Assembly (NCBI RefSeq): GCF_006517175.1
Contig: NZ_CP041186.1
Location: 2,569,001 to 2,633,000, forward strand
DNA length: 64,000 bases
Direction of reading: 5' to 3'
Origin: Persicimonas caeni
GTDB taxonomy: Bacteria > Myxococcota_A > Bradymonadia > Bradymonadales > Bradymonadaceae
The notes beneath the pieces were generated by a model. The model ran no database searches. It saw only the letters and a list, made by a program, of their open reading frames with translations, and was not told the DNA's origin. Positions 57,823-64,000 of this stretch are shown one piece after another (within the stretch, counting starts at the first letter, position 1; each line of letters starts with the position of its first letter). The translations under genes and the position numbers were made by a program.

Positions 57823-57842
57823 ACATGCACGATGGTGCATGT
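57823..57842. promoter_or_regulatory. 20-bp palindrome upstream of the DUF6502-like gene
   Basis: ACATGCAC, spacer GATG, GTGCATGT: perfect 8-bp arms around a 4-nt spacer, ending 14 bases before the ATG. Position overlapping the leader is typical of an autoregulatory operator. Function inferred. Confidence 0.5.
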
Positions 57843-57856
57843 CTTGAGGAGAAACC

Positions 57857-58642
57857 ATGACCGACGACCTGCCCAAAATCAGCGACGAAGAACTTCGCGA
57901 GCGCGTCATCTACTCGCTTTTGCGTCCCGCGGTGCGCCTGGCGCGCCTGTTCGGCGTGCCGCTCAAAGAGATCGTCGCGTCGGCCGAGCTCGCCTATTTC
58001 CACGAGCTCAAAGATGCCGGGTTCACCCAGCGCGAGTCCGCCTCGCTCTTCGACGTAAGCACGCGCAAAGTCGCCCAGCTCGCCAAGCGCCTGAAGCAGA
58101 ACTTCTTCAAGCCCGAGCGCGACGAAGAGCTTCCCAGGCGCATCGAGTTCATGCTGTGGGCGGGGCCGGAGTCGGAGGGACGCATCCACCAGAGCCTCCC
58201 GGGCTACTCCAAAGAAGACGTGCGCCACGCGCTCGAACTGCTCGTCGAGCAGGAGCGCGTGGTCCGAAAGGAAGGTCGCACTGTCTACTACGAGGTCCCA
58301 AGGAGCGAGTTTCGCCTCTACCAGGACCACTGGATGCCGAAGATCGACGGGCTGAACAACCACCTGTTCAGCGTCGTCGACAGCGTCTTCGGCCGCTTTT
58401 TTCAAGCCGACGAGCGCGCGTTCGCCCGCACGCTCAATTTTCGAATTCGCAAAGAAGATATCGACGAGCTTCGACGCCTCTACGAAGAGGTGATCTTTCC
58501 GAAGCTTCGCGACCTCGACGAGGCTGCCAAGGCCTCGGACGACGATGTCGAGATGGGGCTGTCCATCAACTGGGCGCCGCATCGCCTCACCGAACTAGGC
58601 CTCACCGAACAACCAGGGGACAATGATGAAACGAATGACTAG
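57857..58642 (+). CDS. Putative transcriptional regulator, DUF6502-like
   Basis: This 261-aa protein has an N-terminal helical domain (LLRPAVRLARLFGVPLKEIV, SAELAYFHELKDAG) followed by helix-turn-helix-like FTQRESASLFDVSTRKVAQL, resembling DUF6502 proteins, which look like winged-helix regulators. A second winged-helix-like part contains YSKEDVRHALELLVEQERVV and RKEGRTVYYEVP, typical of a transcriptional-regulator beta-wing. No ligand pocket or catalytic site was seen. GAGGAGAA precedes the ATG at 57857. The stop overlaps the start of the following lipoprotein gene by about 20 nt, so the regulator and lipoprotein are coupled. The palindrome just upstream suggests autoregulation. Confidence 0.7.
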   Translation: MTDDLPKISDEELRERVIYSLLRPAVRLARLFGVPLKEIVASAELAYFHELKDAGFTQRESASLFDVSTRKVAQLAKRLKQNFFKPERDEELPRRIEFMLWAGPESEGRIHQSLPGYSKEDVRHALELLVEQERVVRKEGRTVYYEVPRSEFRLYQDHWMPKIDGLNNHLFSVVDSVFGRFFQADERAFARTLNFRIRKEDIDELRRLYEEVIFPKLRDLDEAAKASDDDVEMGLSINWAPHRLTELGLTEQPGDNDETND

Positions 58643-59306
58643 ATGGATAGTGCTCGGCGGACTCCTCACGGGCTCGCTACTCACAACCTCGGCGTGCTCC
58701 GCCGACCTCGATCCGAAGGAGCAGGACGACCTGCGCGTCGCCTGCGACCGCATCGACGTCGAGGGCTCCGAGTATTGCGTCTACCGGCAACCGATCACCG
58801 AGACGGGCTACGAATGCCCGCAGGACTTGCCCAACGCGATCTCGTTCGAGGGGCACACCGTGTGCAGCGACGAGGAGCAACTCCCGCCCGACCACGCCCA
58901 GCCCATCCGCGAGCACTTCGAGGGCAGCCCGCTCGATGGAGGCATGGATGGCGGCAGTTGTGAATGGGGCCAGTTGTCGTGCGACGCCATCGGACACCCA
59001 TCCATCTACTTCGAGTTTCTCGAGCCTGACGGCCAAGCGTACTGCGGTGACGTGACCATCCGCGGCTGGGATGATGGTTCGACAGGATCACCCACGGGGT
59101 GGACACAGTGCGAGTGCCAAAACGGAGAAATGGACTCTACGACGGAAGGCGGCGGATGTGCCCTTTGGGCGAGCCCCTTCGACCCTGGCGAGACTGTGCG
59201 TGTCGAAGTCGAAGCGCCGGGCTATGCCACATTCGAAACGACCGCGACCATTCCGTGTGAATGCTACTCCTCGACGTCCGTCGAGGTGCAGTTCGAGAAC
59301 CCATGA
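58623..59306 (+). CDS. Predicted Cys-rich lipoprotein, paralog A
   Basis: This 227-aa protein starts MMKRMTRWIVLGGLL, with lipobox TSAC (Cys 25; Cys 24 if the second Met is used). Residues 38-90 contain the module shared with the next gene (ACDRIDVEGSEYCVYRQPIT, TGYECPQDLPNAISFEGHTV, CSDEEQ). A Gly/Asp linker leads to a separate C-terminal domain (SCEWGQLSCDAIGHPSIYFE, VRVEVEAPGYATFETTATIP), beta-rich and reminiscent of carboxypeptidase-regulatory-like sandwiches. Eleven Cys suggest disulfides. The gene starts inside the end of the regulator gene. Surface exposure is likely; role unknown. Confidence 0.82.
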   Translation: MMKRMTRWIVLGGLLTGSLLTTSACSADLDPKEQDDLRVACDRIDVEGSEYCVYRQPITETGYECPQDLPNAISFEGHTVCSDEEQLPPDHAQPIREHFEGSPLDGGMDGGSCEWGQLSCDAIGHPSIYFEFLEPDGQAYCGDVTIRGWDDGSTGSPTGWTQCECQNGEMDSTTEGGGCALWASPFDPGETVRVEVEAPGYATFETTATIPCECYSSTSVEVQFENP

Positions 59307-59315
59307 TTGCCCGAC

Positions 59316-59356
59316 GCCCCAAGCTCCGGCGCAAACGGCGCGCCGGAGCTTGGGGC
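59316..59356. terminator. 17-bp perfect hairpin between the two paralogous lipoprotein genes
   Basis: GCCCCAAGCTCCGGCGC (59316-59332) pairs perfectly with 59340-59356 around aaacggc. No T-run follows, so it may be a repeat-family hairpin rather than a terminator; its left arm is shared with 60252-60267. Confidence 0.6.
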
Positions 59357-59400
59357 CAGCAAGCAGAGATTCCACGCGACTGAAGTCTAGAAACGATACG

Positions 59401-60219
59401 ATGAAACGAAGGACCAAATGGACCATTCTCTTTTCAGCTCTGCTCGCCCTGAGCGCCTGCTCGAAGGATGCAGGCGAGGATATGGAGGTAGAGTGCGAGC
59501 GCATCGACGTCGGCGGCACGGCTTACTGCACCTACGAGCAGCCGATCACCGAGACGGGCTACGATTGTCCTCAGGACTTACCCCACGCAGTCGACTTTCA
59601 GGGTCATACGGTGTGCTCGCCGACCGAGAGCATCCCAGATGAAGACCGCGGGCCGCTCGAGGAGCATTTCGCCCAAGGAAGCGGTGAGCCTGTCGACGGC
59701 GGCACTGATGGTGGCGGTGAGACGACGCTCTCGCAGCTTTGCACTACCCCACAAGCCTACGATGGTCAGACGGTGACGCTCGATGGCAGCCAGATCGAGA
59801 CCATCAACGTCGGAACGACTCGCGGGTGCCCCGACACCGGTGAAGGCTGCTGCAACGCCGTCGTCACCGGCTTTGTGTTGGCCTGCGGACAAAACCAGGT
59901 CGGCAACGTCGACCGAGACACTGCTATTGTCCTAGTCGCAGGCGACGACGCGGGATTCGAATTCGTCCAGGGCGAGGTCGTGACCGACGAAGTTGCAGAT
60001 CTGGAAGGCCTCGTGAAGGGTGAGATCCGCATGGGATGCGTCGGACAGGAGTGCTACGAGGTATGCGGCCCAGCCGCTCCTGAGGAAATCATCTCCTTCA
60101 CCGGCACCTTCCGTAGCTCCGGCGGCCCGTTCTACCCCACCACTCGAGGCGGCCTCGGCGATCCTCCCGGCATCTTCGATTACGCTGTGGAGGTGACGAA
60201 TATGGAGGTTGCCGAATAG
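59401..60219 (+). CDS. Predicted Cys-rich lipoprotein, paralog B
   Basis: This 272-aa protein starts MKRRTKWTILFSALLALSAC (Cys 20, lipobox LSAC). Its N-terminal module parallels paralog A nearly residue for residue (CERIDVGGTAYCTYEQPITE, TGYDCPQDLPHAVDFQGHTV, CS), while its C-terminal domain is different: QAYDGQTVTLDGSQIETINV, RGCPDTGEGCCNAVVTGF and CGQNQVGNVDRDTAIVLVAG, with paired Cys and an OB-fold-like beta pattern. It is separated from paralog A by a perfect 17-bp hairpin, so the two may be expressed separately. ATG at 59401 sits 44 bases after the hairpin. Function unknown. Confidence 0.82.
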   Translation: MKRRTKWTILFSALLALSACSKDAGEDMEVECERIDVGGTAYCTYEQPITETGYDCPQDLPHAVDFQGHTVCSPTESIPDEDRGPLEEHFAQGSGEPVDGGTDGGGETTLSQLCTTPQAYDGQTVTLDGSQIETINVGTTRGCPDTGEGCCNAVVTGFVLACGQNQVGNVDRDTAIVLVAGDDAGFEFVQGEVVTDEVADLEGLVKGEIRMGCVGQECYEVCGPAAPEEIISFTGTFRSSGGPFYPTTRGGLGDPPGIFDYAVEVTNMEVAE

Positions 60220-60247
60220 ACGTGGCGCATGTGTGAAGTCGCAACGT

Positions 60248-60499
60248 CCCCCCCAAGCTCCGGCGCCAAAAGCGCGCCTGCGCATGGGGCTATCAAAGCG
60301 GGGATTCCGCCCTTCGGGCTCCAGGTGGCGTCGGCCTCGATTCGAGCAAAGCCTTCGCCACCTGAAGCTCCCAGGCAATCCGCCCCACGAACCACATGTG
60401 CCGAAACGTGCAGGGCCCACGAGAAGCGAGCCCGAAGGGCGTTACCACCCTTTGATAGCCCCCTGCGTAGGGAGCGCGTAGCGCGACCGAAGCTGGGGG
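60248..60499. repeat. Long inverted repeat (MITE-like)
   Basis: The left arm starting at 60248 (ccccaagctccggcgcc ... gcatggggctatcaaag, then cccttcgggctcc near 60310) matches the reverse complement of 60427-60499 (gagcccgaagggcg ... tttgatagccccctgcgtag ... agctgggggt). Arms are about 70-75 bp and the interior about 100 bp. The left arm recurs at 14172-14217. It occupies the 318-bp gap (60220-60537) between paralog B and the Tricorn gene; no gene was seen there. Confidence 0.75.
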
Positions 60500-60537
60500 T
60501 TCGAGGCGCCACGAACCACCAACCCCCTACGCTACAA

Positions 60538-63500
60538 TCAGTCCAACCCTTCCGGCGGCTTCATGCTCGGATACGGCGCAAAGTCGGGCACCTTCGGCTT
60601 CTGCTCCTCCAACAACTCCATCGTCTTCGCGATCGCCGCGTCGAGCTGCGGATCTTCGCCTTTGGCATAGGAGCTGGGCGGGTTTTCGACCTCGATATCC
60701 GGGTCGGTGCCATAATTCTCCACGCCAAACCCGACGTCCTCGAACCAGAACGAAAATTCGGGCTGAGTCGTCACCGAGCCGTCCACCAGGAAGTGGCGCG
60801 GCCAGATGCCGATGACGCCGCCCCAGGTGCGCTTGCCCAACAGCGGACCTAGCTCCATGAGCTTGAAGGTGTGGCTGAAGATGTCGCCGTCGCTGCCGGC
60901 GTGCTCGTTGGTCAGCGCGACGATCGGGCCCATGACCGACTCTTGCGGGTACGGCATCGGCTGGCCCCAGCGCTGGATATCGTAGCCGACGCGCTGGCGG
61001 GCGAGCTTTTCGAGGATGAGCTGGCTTACGTGGCCGCCGCCGTTGAAGCGCACGTCGACCAACAGCCCCTTTTTGGTGTTCTCGGACATATACGCCCGGT
61101 GGAACTCGGCGAAGCCGAATGGGCCCATGTCGGGGATATGCACGTAGCCGACCTGCCCGTCGGTCGCCTCGTGGACCTTCTTGCGGTTGGCGAGCACCCA
61201 CTCGCGATAGCGCGCGCTGAACTCGCTGCGCAGCGTCTTGACGGTGTGGGTGGCCACCTCGCCCGAGTCGGCGTCGACGACGGTGAGCTCGACCTCTTGG
61301 CCCGCGCGGTTGACCAGGCGCTGGTCGACCGAGACGTGCTCGGAGACGCGCTGGCCGTTGATGGCCACGATCACGTCCCCTGCGGCGATGTCGACGCCCG
61401 GGCGAGCCAGCGGGGAGCGCTCGTTGGGCTCCCAGGTCTCGCCGGCGACGATATGCTCGATGAGGTAGCCGCCGACTTGTTTCGTAGAGGCCCCCGTCTG
61501 GCCGCCGCGCTCGTACTCGAAACCGGGGTCCCAGACGATGTCGGCACCCAGGAATCCGGGATGGTACTGCGGCGGGCGCGGGTAGTCGCCGCCGATCTCG
61601 TAGGCGTGGCTCGTGCCGAGCTCGCCCTGCATCGTCCAGACGACGTCGGAGAACTCGCTGCGCGTCGACACGCGGTCGAGCAGGCCCGAGTAGCGCACCC
61701 AGACCTCGCCCCAGTCCACCCCGCTCATGTCCTCGCGCCAGAAGTGGTCGCGCATCAGGCGCCACGCCTCGCGCAGCATCTGCCGCCATTCGGCGCGCGG
61801 CTCGACGCCCACCGACAATCGGTACAGGTCGATGAACCCGGTGCGCCTGGACGGCGTCTCGTCGTCGGTGTCGGCGTGAATCGGCCCCTCGCCCTGTGCG
61901 CTGACCACCTGCAGGCCGGCGTCGGTCCACATCGCCATCGTCTTCAAGTCCGGCCCGAGCACGAACTCCGACACGCCCTTGGCGAACGTCTTGGTGCGCC
62001 GCTTGTTCAGCGAGAAGTAGCGCAGCGTGCCGTCGCCGTGGTCGTCGTCCCAGCCCTGCCCGAGGCTCCCTTTGACCGGGTGCATCGTAAAGAAGACGCG
62101 GCTTTCAGTCGCGGCGAGGTCGCCGTAGGTGCCCTCGCGGCCCGGGAAGACCTCCACGCGGCGCTCGATGCCGGCGAAGTCAATCTCGAGGCCCTTGCCT
62201 TTCTGCTCTTCGTTCCCCTCGCCCTCTTCGGAGCCCTCGTCGCCGTCTTCGTCGCCCTCCTCGTCGTGCTCCTCGTCGTCTTCGTCGTGATCGCCGTCCA
62301 GCGGACGCGGCTTTTCGACAAACGGAGACTCGACCTCGTCGCGCAGGGTGACCACGCACGGCTTCATCGCCCGCGGGAAGCTCAGCTCGAAGAAGACCTC
62401 GTCGTAGACCGGGTTGAACTTGCGGTACGACAAGAAGTACAGGTAGCGCCCCTTGGGGTCGAAGACCGGCTCGATGTCGAGGTAATTGCCCGACGTGACA
62501 CGGTGCCAGACACCTTCTTCGAGGTCGTAGATGCGGATCTCGCCGGTCGAGAAGTCATTGCCGAACCCGTAGGCGACCCAGCGCCCGTCCGCAGACCAGT
62601 CGAACCCGTTGATGCGAGTGTGCTCGCTCTTGTCGAGCACCTTGGCCTCGCACGACTCCAGGTCGAGGTGGACGATCTCGTGGCGGTGGTTCGTAAAGAC
62701 GAGCGCGTCGCTCTCGGCGGCGACTTTGACCTCGAGCGGCCGCCCGATGTCGAACTCACCCGTGTCGACGGCCTCGGGCGCTGCCGACCCGTCGACGCGG
62801 TGGATCTCGAAGCGCTCCTCGCCGGTGGCGTCCGACGACACCACGATGCGCTCGCCGTCGTTCAGGTAGCGCGGCAAGCGATAGCGCGTGCCCTGCTCGG
62901 CCCCCGTCTGGCGCACCGCGCCCTCCCAGTTGCCGAAGTTGAAGAGCTTTCCGCGCGTCGTCACCGCCAGCGAGTGCCCCTTGGGGTGCAGCGTGAAGTC
63001 GTCGAGGTAGTCCTCGGCGTCGACGAATTTGCGGTTCAGGTCGGTCTTGGGCGAGGCGTAAGTGCACTCGATCTTGCTGGACTCGCCCGAACTGGCCTCA
63101 CCCGACGCCACGTCGAGCCGCCACAGCTCGCCGCCCACCGTGTAGACGATCGTCTGGCCGTCGGTGCTCGCAAAGCGCGCGTAGAACCCGACGTGGTCGG
63201 TGTGGCGCTCGAGCTCGGAGCCGTCGGGCGCGCACGAGTAGATATTTCCGTAGCCCTCTTCGTCGCTCACAAAGTAGACGCGCTCGCCAATCCACATCGG
63301 CCGAATCAACCCCGCAGTCTGCTCGGCGAGCAACCGCTCCCAGTTGCCCGAGCCGTCCGCGTCGATCCACAAAACGCCCGCGGTCCCGCCGCGATAGCGC
63401 TTCCAGCGCGCCAGATCGTCCGAATGCCGACACAACACCACGCCGTCGCCGTCGGGCTGGTACGCAATCGAATGCGCCGGCCCCACCGGCACCCGCTGCG

Positions 63501-63873
63501 GCTCCCCACCGTCGACCGGCACCGCATACAGCCCCACCGACCGGCTGAACGGCTCGCGATAATTCGACCGAAATAGCACCTGCGCGCCGTCCTTCGACCA
63601 CCCCACCGTCGTCGACTGCGCCCCGTTGAACGTCAACTGGCGCGCCGCGCCGCCCTGCGCGTCCATCACGTAGACCTCGGGCGTGCCCTCCTCGGTCGCC
63701 GTAAACGCGATCTGCGAGCCATCGGGCGAGAAAAACGGGTGCGACGCCGCGCCCTTGCCGCTCGTCAGGCGTCGAGCGACGCCCCCCTCGAGCGAGACTT
63801 CCCACAGGTCATCTTCGCTGACGAAGACGACACGATCATCAAAGACGGTCGGCTGGCGGTAGTATCCGTGCAT
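60538..63873 (-). CDS. Tricorn-type protease (PD40 beta-propellers, PDZ, S41 catalytic domain)
   Basis: This 1111-aa protein matches Tricorn core protease: N-terminal PD40/WD40-like propeller repeats (ASHPFFSPDGSQIAFTA, TTVGWSKDGAQVLFRS, GFDWSADGRWVAYGFG), an insertion of about 35 mostly acidic residues (DEDDEEHDEEGDEDGDEGSE), a helical linker domain, PDZ (ARPGVDIAAGDVIVAINGQR) and the S41 catalytic domain. Catalytic residues are present: GTSHAYE (Ser 755, His 756), NEHAGSDGD (Ser 994) and GTDPDIEVE near 1055-1065. Tricorn degrades peptides from the proteasome or other proteases. It has no signal peptide, so it is cytoplasmic. It begins at ATG 63873, within 130 bp of the window end; the spacer beyond holds only a gttcttggttcttgg-like microrepeat. 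Confidence 0.95.
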   Translation of the reverse strand: MHGYYRQPTVFDDRVVFVSEDDLWEVSLEGGVARRLTSGKGAASHPFFSPDGSQIAFTATEEGTPEVYVMDAQGGAARQLTFNGAQSTTVGWSKDGAQVLFRSNYREPFSRSVGLYAVPVDGGEPQRVPVGPAHSIAYQPDGDGVVLCRHSDDLARWKRYRGGTAGVLWIDADGSGNWERLLAEQTAGLIRPMWIGERVYFVSDEEGYGNIYSCAPDGSELERHTDHVGFYARFASTDGQTIVYTVGGELWRLDVASGEASSGESSKIECTYASPKTDLNRKFVDAEDYLDDFTLHPKGHSLAVTTRGKLFNFGNWEGAVRQTGAEQGTRYRLPRYLNDGERIVVSSDATGEERFEIHRVDGSAAPEAVDTGEFDIGRPLEVKVAAESDALVFTNHRHEIVHLDLESCEAKVLDKSEHTRINGFDWSADGRWVAYGFGNDFSTGEIRIYDLEEGVWHRVTSGNYLDIEPVFDPKGRYLYFLSYRKFNPVYDEVFFELSFPRAMKPCVVTLRDEVESPFVEKPRPLDGDHDEDDEEHDEEGDEDGDEGSEEGEGNEEQKGKGLEIDFAGIERRVEVFPGREGTYGDLAATESRVFFTMHPVKGSLGQGWDDDHGDGTLRYFSLNKRRTKTFAKGVSEFVLGPDLKTMAMWTDAGLQVVSAQGEGPIHADTDDETPSRRTGFIDLYRLSVGVEPRAEWRQMLREAWRLMRDHFWREDMSGVDWGEVWVRYSGLLDRVSTRSEFSDVVWTMQGELGTSHAYEIGGDYPRPPQYHPGFLGADIVWDPGFEYERGGQTGASTKQVGGYLIEHIVAGETWEPNERSPLARPGVDIAAGDVIVAINGQRVSEHVSVDQRLVNRAGQEVELTVVDADSGEVATHTVKTLRSEFSARYREWVLANRKKVHEATDGQVGYVHIPDMGPFGFAEFHRAYMSENTKKGLLVDVRFNGGGHVSQLILEKLARQRVGYDIQRWGQPMPYPQESVMGPIVALTNEHAGSDGDIFSHTFKLMELGPLLGKRTWGGVIGIWPRHFLVDGSVTTQPEFSFWFEDVGFGVENYGTDPDIEVENPPSSYAKGEDPQLDAAIAKTMELLEEQKPKVPDFAPYPSMKPPEGLD

Positions 63874-64000
63874 GTTGTTCTTGGGTTGTGTTGTGTTTGC
63901 GTTGGTGAGGCGTGTCGGTAGCTGCGAGCGAATCGCCTAGCGAACGGTTCTTGGTTCTTGGTTTTTAGTTCTTGGTGCTGCGCGATGTGCGTTTGGGCTT

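Noticed and set aside
60871-63576. 901-codon open frame on the plus strand opposite the Tricorn gene
   Set aside because: Antisense shadow of a gene with all Tricorn catalytic motifs; no ribosome-binding site or recognisable domain.

Overview
The window is 64 kb of GC-rich chromosomal DNA from a Gram-negative bacterium. No rRNA, tRNA, transposase, integrase, phage gene or CRISPR array was recognised. Many predicted lipoproteins, an FHA-DUF4388 protein, an AgmX/PglI-type C-terminal domain, a membrane-anchored Ser/Thr kinase, hybrid histidine kinases and a CheA-REC chemosensory operon resemble gene content known from Myxococcota and from Bradymonadales (the former 'Deltaproteobacteria'). A Bradymonadales-like host is an inference from gene content, not a demonstrated placement.

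Layout. 0-5 kb: a TetR regulator cut by the left edge, with a phased 13-bp repeat array in its leader; an aldehyde dehydrogenase; a large lipoprotein. 5-16 kb: a lipoprotein, Mn/Fe superoxide dismutase, a 39-aa membrane protein, a DUF547 protein, a coupled lysophospholipase/HEAT lipoprotein pair, a VWA-like lipoprotein, a ParE/RelE toxin-antitoxin module, an AgmX/PglI-type protein and a TPR protein. 16-26 kb: an Xaa-Pro aminopeptidase, a TM2-like protein, a Cys-rich lipoprotein, DnaB helicase, FHA-DUF4388, an unusual KTPRR-repeat barrel protein and a HisC-like aminotransferase. 26-40 kb: an M16 peptidase, a deacetylase-like protein, a Ser/Thr kinase, a lipid-oxidation operon (thiolase plus an SDR-SCP2-MaoC fusion), a hybrid histidine kinase, and a PlsC/HIT/Dtd cluster. 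40-44 kb: a gene-free repeat-bearing kilobase, ComEC, then a spacer dense in DnaA-box-like sequences. 44-57.5 kb: SecA, FolB, an M50 protease, a GAF histidine kinase facing a receiver protein, a degenerate sensor kinase, and a chemosensory operon (CheW, CheW, MCP, CheA-REC). 57.5-64 kb: a DUF6502-like regulator with a palindromic operator, two paralogous Cys-rich lipoproteins, a MITE-like repeat and a Tricorn-type protease.

How the genes work together. The thiolase and the fused SDR-SCP2-MaoC protein could carry out the last three beta-oxidation steps from two polypeptides, with a FadR-like half-palindrome upstream. The chemosensory operon carries its receiver inside CheA and has no CheR, CheB or separate CheY here. 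The main non-coding signals are a candidate oriC between comEC and secA (about ten TTTTCCACA-like boxes, neighbours transcribed divergently), the 13-bp array upstream of the TetR gene, and several dispersed intergenic repeat families. Coding is dense and strongly codon-biased, so nearly every gene has a long spurious antisense frame; these were discarded.
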